Shown here in pieces: positions 1 to 10,704 of a stretch of DNA of 64,000 nt; position 1 is the stretch's first letter, and each line of letters opens with the position of its first letter. The position numbers and the translations under genes were made by a program. The notes under the pieces are model-generated. The model had not been told where the DNA came from, made no database searches, and was given only the letters and a program-made list of their open reading frames with translations. The stretch comes from Branchinecta lynchi (lineage: Eukaryota; Arthropoda; Branchiopoda; Anostraca; Branchinectidae). Where the stretch lies: assembly GCA_023053575.1 (NCBI GenBank), contig JAKZAP010000001.1, positions 9,192,849 to 9,256,848 of the forward strand, read 5' to 3'.

Positions 1-484
1 ACAGTGCCCGAATCGGCTCGGTTATGTCAACGATATATCTAGTGTTTGCTAGGTGTCTTCCCACCAAGTTTCATCTCGATCCCTCCACTCATAGCGTTTC
101 CCAAGATTTCCGGTTGCCCCCTCCAGCTCCCCCCAAAAGTCACCGGATCCGGTCCGGGTTTTAAGTGGGTCGTCTGAGACATGAGGTCGTTCCAAATATC
201 AAGTTTCATCGAGATCCGATCACCCGTTCAAAAGTTAAAAATACCTCAAGATTCCGGATTCCCCCTCCCTCCACTCCCCCCACGGTGCTCGGATCGGGGA
301 AGTGACTATTTCCAACTTAATCATTTGGGGTCCCTGATATGCCTGCCAAGTTTTATCATCCTAGCTTATGTGGAAGTGCCCGAACTAGCAAAACCTGGAC
401 AGACCGACAGACCGACAGACCGACGGACGGACAGAAATTGCGATCGCTATATGGCACTTGGCCGAAGGGCAAGTGCCATAAAAA
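1..484 (+). mobile_element. Family A element, 3' portion (starts outside the window)
   Basis: This is the tail of a family A copy. Degenerate units of about 140 bp hold the CCAAGTTTCATC box and the CCCCTCCCTCCACTCCCC pyrimidine tract. A (GACCGACA)n tract, TTGCGATCGC and the terminal hairpin TATGGCACTTG/CAAGTGCCATA (450-480) follow, then an A-run. Confidence 0.8.
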
Positions 485-959
485 TATTGGGGAAAACCTT
501 GTTCGCTCGCATATGTCTTCTTTTTTTCCCATCGCCGTCTACTGTTTCAACAAAGAATTTCCAGACTGTAGACTTTATCTAGCCATTTCTTCATGTGCCA
601 GTGCTAAAAAAATAGATATTTATGCGATATCTTAAATTAAGTTTGCCAAACAAGCTTGAGGGGGCTCCGAGGAATCTGTAGAGCTCCTTCGAATGTGCTT
701 CAAGCGTTTGACAATACTAAGAGATTTTTCTGACACGGAATTTCCCATGTTGAAGACGTTGCCAAACGTACTAAACGGGGGATTTTCGAGTCCCGGAGTC
801 CCCGATTAAAAATACTGAATAGATCTAGTAAGAAGTCTCTGTTATCGAAATCGAGACTGGTCCTGTGTTCCGCGCATGAATATTTTTCTTTTTTCATTTT
901 TTTTCCACTTCTTACCTTATTGATTATTATAATACACTTTCAATTGAAAAAGAAAGAAA
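485..959. other. Unassigned AT-rich stretch between family A and family B
   Basis: No gene, RNA or recognisable repeat was found here; only short accidental frames are open. Confidence 0.5.
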
Positions 960-2510
960 CAAGACCAAAGGTTTCGACGGGATCCCAAAAATTCAATATC
1001 TGATCCAGACAACAGGGTCTTGTCTTAGCCAGATCCAGTCTTCGCCAGACTCCTTGAACATTTTTACAATTAAAATTCAGAAACAGATTAAGGCAAAATA
1101 GCTAATCACCTGAGAAAACCAAGTTCAGATTTGGATTCAGCATGTGTGTTTACCCCTATCATATCTGTTTTGACGAAAACTTCCTGCCACTTCTGCTAAT
1201 TTCCCGGTTCCGGCCGAACTCCAGAACTACTTGTCCGGCGAAAAAAGAAAGCTCAAACACGAAATCAGGGCATCTTCTTTCCCCAGTAATGAACATCTAA
1301 TCAACTTCAAATAGAAATTTAGCTTATAACAAATTTTCCGATTCCAGCCGGATTCCGGTCGAACTATATGTCCGGGTAAAATATGATTGTCATGCAGGGA
1401 CTCAGCATCTCTTCTTACCCCTAAATCGCTTATCTAATCAACTAGAAATAAAACTTTGACTTCCAACAGTTTTCCGGTTTTGGCCGGATTCCGGACGAAC
1501 TATACATGTCCGGGTAGAAACTTGTTTTCACATAAGTGTTCAGCATGTCTTCTTGCCCTAAATCGAACATCTAATCAACTCTAAATAAAACTTTTAATTT
1601 TGACAAACTTTCCGGTTTGGGCAGGATTCCGGTCGAAATACTTGTCCGTCGAGAAAATAGTTTTCACGATCGTCTTCAGCATGTCTTCCTACCTCTAAAG
1701 CGAACATCTAATCAACTTCAAATAAAACTTTTACTTTCAACAAACTTTCCGGTTTGGGCCGGATTCCGGGCGAAATACTTGTCCGTCGAGAAAATAGTTT
1801 TCACCATCGCCTTCAGCATGTCTTCCTACCCCTAAATCGAACATCTAATCAATTTCAAATAAAACTTTTACTTTCAACAAACTTTCCGGTTTGGGCCGGA
1901 TTCCGGGCGAAATACTTGTCCGTCGAGAAAATAATTTCCACCATCGTCTTCAGCATGTCTTCCTACCCCTGAATCGAACATCTAATCAACTTCAAATAAA
2001 ACTTTTACTTTCAACAAACTTTCCGGTTTGGGCCGGATTCCGGGCGAAATACTTGTCCGTCGAGAAAATAATTTTCACCATCGTCTTCAGCATGTCTTCC
2101 TACCCCTAAATCGAACATCTAATCAACTTCAAATAAAACTTTTACTTTCAACAAACTTTCCGGTTTTGGCCGGATTCCGGGCGAACTACTTGTCCGATGA
2201 CAAAATGGTTTTCACCATCGTGTTCAGCATGTCTTCTTACCCCATAATCGACTATCACATTAGCTGTTTCAAAACATTTTGTTTGTCCCTTAATTTGAAT
2301 CCCCTCCCCCACCCCTAAATGTAGAGCTACAAAGCCCATCTACGAACTTGACTGGTCCGACGACCCAACGAACCCTCACACCAAGTTTCATCAAAATATC
2401 TCATTCCCTTCGAGAGTTATCGTGCTTACAGACGGACGGACGGACGGACAGACGGACAACTTTTGCGATGTCATAGGTATCCCTCCACTTACGTTTTGGG
2501 ATCCCAAAAA
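960..2510 (+). mobile_element. Family B element, full length, with 137-bp central tandem repeats
   Basis: The element starts CAAGACCAAAGG, reaches GGGATCCCAAAAA within 30 bases, and ends with (GACG)n, TTGCGATGTCATAGG and the palindrome TTTTGGGATCCCAAAA plus an A. The GGGATCCCAAAA near the left end is the inverse of TTTTGGGATCCC at the right end. The body is a tandem array with units starting near 1343, 1480, 1617, 1754, 1891, 2028 and 2166. The period is 137 bp and the middle four units are nearly identical. A unit runs from TTCCGGTTTGGGCCGGATTC through CAGCATGTCTTCCTACCCCT to the next. No transposase, reverse transcriptase or Rep/helicase frame is present, so it is non-autonomous. The layout resembles Helentron-associated elements with central tandem repeats; this is inference. 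Confidence 0.75.
1617..2165 (+). repeat. Homogenised 137-bp minisatellite, four units
   Basis: Four consecutive units are nearly identical and give four overlapping 72-codon open frames that restart every 137 bases. Because 137 is not a multiple of three, each unit's frame runs into the next unit in another frame, so these frames are by-products of repetition and not genes. Confidence 0.9.
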
Positions 2511-3230
2511 GACGTAAAATAAGGTCACATGGATCATGTGCATATTCTCAACAAAACACCCGATGGTGCTGCAGACCGATATGCGGATTCTGTAAAATTA
2601 GTAAGTGCACCTGACTGACACCTGGTGTACATGGGTTTCACAAGTAAGAAATCCCTCTGATTTATCCAAGCATTGTTATTTCTCATAAGCTTACTGTTTA
2701 GGGTAGTTAAGGATAGGTTATTTCTGATTTAACGCCAGCGTTCATCAAGCCTAATGAACAGAAGAATCTAATTTTGTAAGACCAACAAGAATTTCCGCCT
2801 TCAGTTATGAAGTCGTGGTCCATACCGATCCCGTTTTTTCCAACCTACTAATCAAATGAAATAGGATCTCCAATCACAAATAATTCCCCCTTCTTTTTTT
2901 TTTATCGTGTGTAACGAATCCCTCGTCTCGAATTTACGCTCTAATTTGCTCTAATTGAAAGCATTGACTAAGATTTTGTTCCCTCCCGATATGACTTAGT
3001 AGTCTAGGAGGCGCAAATCTCCCGAAAACTGCAGCGAAAATTGCATTTCTCTTGCGAAAATTTGATTTTTGATTTAATTTTACAATATATCCCAGTTTTA
3101 CGCAACTTTCGAGACGCCTCCGAATAGTTTGCGAGAGGCCTCTAACTTTGCGAAAATTTGACTGAATTTCAGTTGCAAAATTCGCTTCTTACATCTATAA
3201 GCACAGGTGTTCTAAATGTGTAATTTTCGA
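2511..3230. other. Unassigned intergenic stretch
   Basis: AT-rich sequence with short homopolymers. I see no gene or repeat I can name. Confidence 0.5.
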
Positions 3231-3234
3231 GTCC

Positions 3235-4391
3235 TAACCGTTTCCGGGAGAGTTGGAGACGGGGGGGGGGGGGGGGCAAGCCTATGGACGAAACGGATGG
3301 AGGAATGATGAAACTTCGTCATCCGCTTTAAATGCCCCATTCTGGGACCCGGGCCGGATCCAACCTCGGTGGGCGAAGTCATCCAGCCACCGTGCTCGCA
3401 GTTGGAGGACGGTGTCCGACATGTCGCGGAAATACAATTTTCATAATGAACAATGATCCGATTCTGAACAATGATCCGATTGGAGTGGGACGTGATGGGC
3501 GGCAGGAGTAGATGACGTGCATGTGACACAGATTACGGAGACAAATTTAAAATATTCAGCGCATTACGAAACTACCATCAAGAAAACTACAAGAATTGTG
3601 AATCTTATGAGAGGACATTCACGTTTAAGGGCAATTCCCTATTTTATTTAAGGCACTAGCTCGCCCACTAACTGAATATGACCACGCAACAACAAGGCCC
3701 TTCTATAAGGATATTATTGCCATTGAACAAGTTCAAGAGCAACAAGTGCCAGCCATTCGCCATCTGCCTTAATAAAAGCGGCTTAAAAAATAACAATTAC
3801 GCAGTTTATCATACAGATTTCTACGAGGTGATTTGATTGAAACTTTTAAAACTTGTCATAGTTATTATGATAACATAAGGCCTGATGATCTCCTCACTTT
3901 CAACACAACGGTCTCAGAGGACACAACTTGAAACTGAGTGGTAAGAAATTCCGAAAAGACATTGGAAAATGGATCTTTAGAAACCGAATAGTAGAATACT
4001 GGAATAATCTCCCAGAAACTGTTGTAAGTGCCGAAAATATCAACCAATTCAAAGGAGGTGTCGACTACCACCAGGCTGAAATTCAATTTATTATGTAAAG
4101 TGTCCCGAGAAATGTATAGAGGCGAAAGTCTTTTTATTGCAATTACATTATTTTCTGCCATTCTAGGGCCCGGGCCGGCTGCCGACCTCGGTGTGGGGAG
4201 TTGGAGGGCGTATCGGACATGTCACATATGGATAAGTGCGGCCCATCCAGATCCGCATACGGATAAGTGACCCAAGTAGAGCGAAACTTTATGTGCGATA
4301 CGAGTTGTCCAAGGTATTATGTTTATCAGTCCTCATTAACATTCTTGCACAGTTTTCCGTAACAAGCGCCATATGAGCTCGTCACTCTTGT
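3235..4391 (-). mobile_element. Degenerate family A copy interrupted by a LINE fragment
   Basis: The right edge, 4352-4391, is the family A 5' terminus read backwards (AACAAGCGCCATATGAGCTC then ACTCTTGTTTT). Two diverged body units with GGGCCCGGGCCGG or GACCCGGGCCGG followed by CCTCGGTG and a G-rich stretch lie at about 3345-3430 and 4167-4225. Between them is a decayed LINE C-terminus on the opposite strand. The copy is older than the others, judging by its divergence. Confidence 0.5.
3545..4100 (+). pseudogene. LINE reverse transcriptase C-terminal remnant
   Basis: Read on the plus strand, 3840-4098 matches the usual C-terminus of CR1/Jockey-type LINE ORF2. RGDLIETFKTCHSYYDN sits in one frame. 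After a frameshift near 3910 come RGHNLKLSGKKFRKD, FRNRIVEYWNNLPETVVSA and NINQFKGGVD, then a TAA. The pattern of RGH..KL, FF.NR.V..WN.LP..VV and FK..LD is a widely seen thumb/C-terminal signature. Upstream, 3545-3830 is badly broken. No poly(A) tail or target duplication was identified. Confidence 0.7.
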
Positions 4392-5039
4392 TTTGTGGAT
4401 AAGTTAACGTTCGAAGGAACGCATTCGTATTTTCGTTGAAGGTATACACCTGCTGGCTCACCCAGCGACACGTTAACTGCGTTTTTGATCGAAGTTCGAG
4501 GCACCTTCAAATCCGAAGATCTCTTGTTAAATAAAGTTAGATCACCGTCCCCTTGTCGTCGTAGCCAGTCAACGTGGACTATCAGTAAAAACAAAACTTA
4601 GCGTTTTGGCACTAAATCTGATCTTGTTTGTTTTTTTAGCACTACCACAATCTGTATCTTTAACGTTCGCCGTTATTTTATTTTTTTCTCCTTTTCTTTC
4701 AAACTTCGAACGTCGAACTTGGTGAGCTAGCAAGTCTGAAGTTTGCGTGCAAGGTGGGCGAAATGAAAACCGGGCAAGGATCGCAGGAGTAAACAAAAAA
4801 AAACAACTTAAAACAGTAAACTTCGATGTGGTTTGAAAAGGGAAATTAGGCAACCGGCCAATTCAGCGGCCATCAAAATTTCGATAAAAAAAAGCAGCTA
4901 TTCCCGAACGAAAAGATCTAGACTAGCGACCGGCATTTACCTACAAATCTTAACCTCACTGGCGCTGTGGTTACTGCTGCTCCTGGAACCAGACTTACCC
5001 TTCAATAGTTTAAAGTATTAGTTGTGAAGCCAGGTATAC
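4392..5039. other. Unassigned stretch with a 70-codon minus-strand frame
   Basis: A minus-strand open frame (4382-4594) ends LSTKQE and looks less repetitive than its neighbours, but I recognise no family and no splice borders that would support it. The rest is unassigned. Confidence 0.3.
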
Positions 5040-5460
5040 TCATCCACGAAGCATGCTGGAGCGGGGGCTGTTAGTATCAGCGGCTGTAGGGTTAAAGGAG
5101 TAGCTTGAATTTGGTCACCTCTCCGTGTTCACGAATATCTCATCAGAAGAAGCGTGTCGAGCCACTTCATTGCCTTGGTGGCGGTCGGGCTGGCGTTCGC
5201 CGTGTTTCAGGTTCAGACTGGGGGAGTTCGGCCAAGGGTGGGAGATTCTTTTGGGATTGTATTTTTGGTTCGGGGGGAGGGGGGGTCGCCGGAACCCACT
5301 GTTTTGCAACATATGAAGTTGGTCTTACCTGATTTCGCATATGGACTGGAGTTTGTCGGGGTGAGACAAAAGGGGAGGCCACAGGAGTATGTCGCGGCGA
5401 TATAGGTGTGAAATCGAACGCTCGCCGCCTCGTGTTCGGACTCGAGGGGACTTCGTCCTA
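5040..5460. other. GC- and CpG-rich patch
   Basis: This stretch is clearly richer in G, C and CpG than its flanks. It holds overlapping open frames on both strands; the longest on the plus strand begins at a GTG (5154) and has a hydrophobic N-terminal segment. With no ATG start or splice support I do not call a gene. It could be a CpG island, a promoter or part of a GC-rich repeat. Confidence 0.3.
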
Positions 5461-6217
5461 GAAATAATTGCTTTATTAATTTAATTATGTTTTTATTTCA
5501 GAGTAGCGGGACGGTCTAGGTCAATTTTTTTAATTCAACCGCTCAAAAACTCGCGGTTAAAAATGCTAAAAATACTGTAAAATCCAAGCTCAATGAAAGG
5601 AACAAGGACTGAGCTGCAGAGAAGACACGGAACATAGATTGAGCTAACTGAAAAGCCAATTTATTCTTGTATCACTTAACTGAATACACTACACTATCTG
5701 GATTATGTAAAGGGATTTTTTTTTATTTTTCACTATTTGCTCTAGAATGACATTCAGAATATCTGCGGCCATCCCCACAACGCAAAATTCTACTATGACT
5801 TAAAAAATTTGAATCTCAATCGAAACGCGCCTTTTCAGCGGCCACTGATCATCTTGGTAGGTAGCTAATTGCGTGAACACTCGTTTTTCGTAAATCGTAT
5901 TCATTAAGCATGCAACACTGGTACAAGCGCATACACGTAGGCTACCATAAATCCGACAGGGAAATTCCATTACTTGAAATTCATCATTCGTGAATAGCCT
6001 CGTAACAACGAAGTAACGCATTTTTATTCGTAACTAGATTGTCCTATCTCAGCCCTTTTCAGTTAAACTTTAAAGACAGGCTCAAATACGATAACTCTGC
6101 TAAAAACCACCTGTACTATCTGTTTCGTGAATTATAGTAGATGGCGATGCGCCTCGTACGGCCTTGCAAACCATCTATCAAGTTTAGCTTTAAATTGTGC
6201 CGGACAAAGTTTTCATT

Positions 6218-6373
6218 CTAAGTGATTTTTTTTTCTTTTATGTAACAATTGTATATATTCAAGTATTTTACTCAGTTATTCAAGTATTTAAATGTAATGG
6301 TCGACGTATTTAGTGCCATGTCGGCGCTACGAGTTGGATCAATAAACATATCTATCTATCTATCTATCTATCT
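6218..6373 (+). mobile_element. 5'-truncated LINE 3' end with (CTAT)n tail
   Basis: The 3' untranslated region contains GTCGACGTATTTAGTGCCAT and AGTTGGATCAATAAA, and ends in repeated CTAT. The same sequence follows a LINE stop codon at 14.2-14.34 kb, which identifies it as a retrotransposon tail. Confidence 0.8.
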
Positions 6374-6466
6374 TATGTAAACTTCGATTCGAATCGTTTC
6401 TTAAAAACCCAACTTCATAGCTTCCGTGAAAGATGCTAAACAAAATCGAAAAAAAAAATTTCACGG

Positions 6467-7219
6467 TTTTTCTTGATCAGCTAGTTACCTCTCCAAGATG
6501 ATGTGCGAGGGATACATAAATTTCGGTTGCACTTCCGGGAAACTCGTCCTCAGCGAAAAACAAATCTCAATCATAAAATCCACCACAATAACAACAGAAA
6601 AACGATGCGGAACCAACAAACAATAAGACGACATGCAACTAAAAACCAGAAGAACGATGCGGACTGAACGACATGCAGATAAACGTAAAATAACGAAAGA
6701 TAAAATGTGCGTGTTCGAAGTTTAAAATCGGTGATTATTTACAATTCTGTGGATATTTACAATTTACTGCTTGTATGCATAACCCTCCGTCTGGGAAAGC
6801 GCAGAAGCTTTCATCCAGAAAACGGCCAACTCCAAAAATCCATAATATTTTACAAACACTTCGAATAAAACCTTCCACAGAAGTTCTGTGGAAGGTTTTA
6901 TTCGAAGTATTGTATTTACTGCATACAAGCAGTAAATTGTAAATATACATAGAATTCAGAATGGTAAATAATCAGATTTGTACCTATACACTTTGAAAAA
7001 GCACATTTTGTCTTTCGTTATTTTACTTTTATCTACATGTCGTTCAGTCCGCATCGTTCATCTGGTTTTTAGTTACACAATGTCTTATTTTTTGTTGGTT
7101 TCGCATCGTTTTCCTGTTGTTATTGTGGTGGATTTTATGTATTTAGTTCTGTTTTTCGCTGAGGAAGGTTTGCCAGAAGTGCAAGTTTTGTAGTGGTAAC
7201 TATAGCTGATCAAGAAAAA
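6467..7219. mobile_element. Foldback element (inverted repeat over its whole length)
   Basis: The two halves are reverse complements with moderate divergence. TCTTGATCAGCT at the left pairs with AGCTGATCAAGA at the right; GCGGACTGAACGACATG pairs with CATGTCGTTCAGTCCGC; the centre, near 6884, reads AACCTTCCACAGAA and TTCTGTGGAAGGTT almost without a loop. No coding capacity was seen. A family A element begins exactly where the right arm ends. Confidence 0.8.
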
Positions 7220-9363
7220 ACAAGAGCTACGAGCTCATATGGCACTTGTTACGAGTAGGCACGGCTCGGTTATGTCAATGATATATCTAGTGTTTGCTAG
7301 GTGTCTTCCCACCAAGTTTCATCTCGATCCCTCCACTCATAGCGTTTTCCAATATTTCCGGTTCTCCCCTCCAGCTCCCCCCAAAAGTCACCGGATCCGG
7401 TCCGGATTTTAAGTGGGTCGTCTGAGGCATGAGGTCTTTGCGAATATCAAGTTTCATCGAGATCGGTCACCCGTTCAAAAGTTATAAATACCTCAAGATT
7501 CCGGATTCCCCCTCCCTCCACTCCCCCGACAGTGCCCGAATCGGCTCTGTCATGTCAATGATGTATCTAATGTTTGCTAGGTGTCTTCACACCAAGTTTC
7601 ATCTCGATCCCTCCACTCATAGCGTTTCCCAAGATTTCCGGTTGCCCCCTCCAGCTCCCCCCAAAAGTCACCGGATCCGGTCCGGATTTTAAGTGGGTCG
7701 TCTGAGGCATGAGGTCGTTCCAAATATCAAGTTTCATGGAGATCCGGTCACCCGTTCAAAAGTTATAAATACCTCAAGATTCCGGATTCCCCCTCCCTCC
7801 ACTCCCCCGACAGTGCCCGAATCGGCTCGGTCATGTCAATGATGTATCTAGTGTTTGCTAGGTGTCTTCCCACCAAGTTTTATCTCGAATCCCTCCACTC
7901 ATAGCGTTTCCCAAGATTTCCGGTTGCCCCCTCCAGCTCCCCCAAAAGTCACCGGATCCGGTCCGGATTTTAAGTGGCTCGTCTGAGGCATAAGGCCTTT
8001 CCAAATATCAAGTTCCATCGAGATCCGATCACCCGTTCAAAAGTTATAAATACCTCAAGATTCCGGATTCCCCCTCCCTCCACTCCCCCCACAGTACCCG
8101 AATCGGCTCGGTTATGTCAATGATGTATCTAGTGTTTGCTAGGTGTCTTCCCACCAAGTTTCATCTCGATCCCTCCACTCATAGCGTTTCCCAAGATTTC
8201 CGGTTCTCCCCTCCAGCTCCCCCCAAAAGTCACCGGATCCGGTCCGGATTTTAAGTGGGTCGTCTGAGGCATGAGGTCTTTGCGAATATCAAGTTTCATC
8301 GAGATCGGTCACCCGTTCAAAAGTTATAAATACCTCAAGATTCCGGATTCCCCCTCCCTCCACTCCCCCGACAGTGCCCGAATCGGCTCTGTCATGTCAA
8401 TGATGTATCTAATGTTTGCTAGGTGTCTTCACACCAAGTTTCATCTCGATCCCTCCACTCATAGCGTTTCCCAAGATTTCCGGTTGCCCCCTCCAGCTCC
8501 CCCCAAAAGTCACCGGATCCGGTCCGGATTTTAAGTGGGTCGTCTGAGGCATGAGGTCGTTCCAAATATCAAGTTTCATGGAGATCCGGTCACCCGTTCA
8601 AAAGTTATAAATACCTCAAGATTCCGGATTCCCCCTCCCTCCACTCCCCCGACAGTGCCCGAATCGGCTCGGTCATGTCAATGATGTATCTAGTGTTTGC
8701 TAGGTGTCTTCCCACCAAGTTTTATCTCGAATCCCTCCACTCATAGCGTTTCCCAAGATTTCCGGTTGCCCCCTCCAGCTCCCCCAAAAGTCACCGGATC
8801 CGGTCCGGATTTTAAGTGGCTCGTCTGAGGCATAAGGCCTTTCCAAATATCAAGTTCCATCGAGATCCGATCACCCGTTCAAAAGTTATAAATACCTCAA
8901 GATTCCGGATTCCCCCTCCCTCCACTCCCCCCACAGTACCCGAATCGGCTCGGTTATGTCAATGATGTATCTAGTGTTTGCTAGGTGTCTTCCCACCAAG
9001 TTTCATCTCGATCCCTCCACTCATAGCGTTTCCCAAGATTTCCGGTTGCCCCCTCCAGCTCCCCCGAAAGTCACCGGATCCGGTCCGGATTTTAAGTGGG
9101 TCGCCTGAGGCATGAGGTCTTTCCAAATATCAAGTTCCATCGAGATCCGATCACCCGTTCAAAAGTTATAAATACCTCAAGATTCCGGATTCCCCGTCCC
9201 TCCACTCCCCCCACGGTGCTCGGATCGGGGAAGTGACTATTTCCAACTTAATCATTTGGGGTCCCTGATACGCCTGCCAAGTTTTATCGTCCTAGCTTAT
9301 GTGGAAGTGCCCGAACTAGCAAAACCTGGATAGACCGACGGACGGACAGAAATTGCGATCGCT
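7220..9363 (+). mobile_element. Family A element with internal 842-bp tandem duplication
   Basis: The 5' terminus is ACAAGAGCTACGAGCTCATA followed by TGGCACTTG. The 3' end stops at GACGGACAGAAATTGCGATCGCT, so the terminal hairpin is missing. AAGTTTCAT boxes recur at alternating spacings of about 135 and 145 bp, giving a dimer of about 280 bp. Three dimers form an 842-bp block present twice (about 7262-8103 and 8104-8945) and almost identical, so one 87-codon accidental frame appears unchanged at 7429 and 8271. No protein is encoded. Confidence 0.8.
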
Positions 9364-10218
9364 AAAACAAAATATTTACACTAATTATTCACCCTGTTGA
9401 AAACCTCTGCAAAAAGCAGGCTCGAGTTTCTTCTGAACCTTCTACTTCCACGGAAATTTCATAAATAAGGACGAACCTATTTATGCATTAACATTATAAT
9501 TCTGAATTCATCGCCTGTCGCTCATTTTTTCACCGTTCACTGCAGGATTCCCAAATTCCTTCCACGAGCTAATGAAACCATAGCAATGGCATGTTCTTGA
9601 GATTTAGGTTAAACTTGTACAAAGTTAATGGTTACGAATATTTTGAGTTTTCTTTAATTTTTACTAGCTTTCTTGCTTGAAATCGTGTTGTCACGAATGT
9701 TTGATGTCTGAAATCTTGCCCCCTTTTCACAGTGAGCCACGGTGGCTTGTTTACAGCAAAAGCTGAGCTTTGGGTAAGGATTCGTCCAGTATTCGATATG
9801 GATTTTAAAGACAAATGGGTGTTACAGAGACCCAACTCCTAAATGCAGAAAGCAACGGGAATAGGGAGTCGCCGAATTTGGGATTCCAGCCGGGACTCAA
9901 ACAATCTTTCATCTTTTAGAAGTTAATTGCACATGCATAGGTTTTCACAGACACGTCATCGCACGGATAGCTGGGGCAGTTCCGGGTAGCATTCGTCGGT
10001 GCGGTGGGTCTGGGAAATTCGCATTTACAATGCCAAAAGTGAATGTTTCATCCTTATTAACAACTATGCCGATCCCTGTAGCTCTCCATGAGACATGATA
10101 GGAGTTTTTAAATGAGGGAACAAGACGTTATTGGCTGGGGATGTTGTTGTATACATTGTTTTATCTTATCTGCTGAGACGGACTGCTTTGGAGTGTCAAT
10201 AACTATCGTATACGTATA
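9364..10218. other. Unassigned stretch downstream of exon 9
   Basis: If the RFX-like gene ends at 10219 this would contain its 3' UTR. No convincing AATAAA signal was found on the minus strand close to the stop, and no exon with good borders. Confidence 0.3.
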
Positions 10219-10224
10219 TCATAC

Positions 10225-10548
10225 CTCCACGAAGCTGACATGCTTCGAGTTGCTCTGCACCTCCTCCTCCGCCGTAGACAAGTTGTGCTCAAGCAATATT
10301 CTCAACTGGGACAGCTGGCTTGCATTCGAATGCTGGTCGAGCTTCGGACCTCCGAGGCCCATCATCACATCCGAATCCGTGGACCCTGTGTGGTTTTCTC
10401 CCTGGGCAAAAGGGACGGGGCAAAGGGGGGAGGCTGCGTGATTGGAAGCGACTGACTCCTGGCTCGTTTGCATGTTTTCGTGCTGAATCTGCAAAGAGGG
10501 ATCAGTCGCATCGGAAAGAAGCGGATCAGAACAAACGGCATCGTGGTC
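10225..10548 (-). CDS. RFX5/7-like: RFX5/7-like exon 9: acidic Ser/Gln-rich C-terminal region, possibly terminal
   Basis: The largest exon (324 bases to the last possible splice point) starts after ACTGTTGCAG in phase 0 and encodes DHDAVCSDPLLSDATDPSLQ, a Ser/Asn/Gln-rich middle, then LSQLRILLEHNLSTAEEEVQ and KHVSFVE. The composition suits a transactivation or disordered region, with a short leucine-rich helix near the end. The end is ambiguous. GAG|GTATGA could be a donor, or the frame simply reads on to Val and TGA at 10219-10221, giving a protein of about 435 residues. No further exon with good borders was found below 10.2 kb, and no clear poly(A) signal, so termination here is slightly favoured. 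Confidence 0.75.
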
Positions 10549-10617
10549 CTGCAACAGTTTCTGGTAAGTCCAAACCCTCAGAAGTTATCCAGCCGAGGGC
10601 ACACAATAACTACTTAC

Positions 10618-10704
10618 AAAAGCAGAGTCCCTTGAAGAGCACGGCTGGTTCCCAGAGATTCCCAATAAGCTCAGACTCCGTAGGGACAAGTGGTAGTAGA
10701 TTTA
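10618..10704 (-). other. Exon-like segment between exons 8 and 9 (possible poison exon)
   Basis: An 87-base segment has a good acceptor (TTTTATTGCAG) and a consensus donor (GTAAGTA). If joined to exon 8 in the established phase 0 frame, its first codon is TAA. It could therefore be a cassette that stops translation when included, or a chance pair of splice signals. There is no transcript evidence. Confidence 0.2.

Noticed and set aside
1617..2318. Series of 72-96-codon frames with near-identical peptides (GRIPGEILVRRENNFHHRLQ)
   Set aside because: The frames restart every 137 bp, begin at non-ATG codons and follow the minisatellite period, so they are products of repetition.
2420..2455. (GACG)n tracts as independent microsatellites
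   Set aside because: They occur at one fixed place just before the TTGCGAT box in every family A and B copy, so they are part of those elements.
5154..5405. 83-codon frame with a signal-peptide-like N-terminus
   Set aside because: Starts at GTG, no ATG or upstream exon in phase, and overlapping frames of similar length exist on both strands of the GC-rich patch.
6340..6372. (CTAT)n as a stand-alone microsatellite
   Set aside because: The same tract follows the same 3' UTR at 14.3 kb, so it is the tail of a LINE.
7429..8534. Two identical 87-codon frames 842 bp apart
   Set aside because: They lie in family A units and are identical because the underlying DNA is a recent tandem duplication; codon pattern and context do not suggest a gene.
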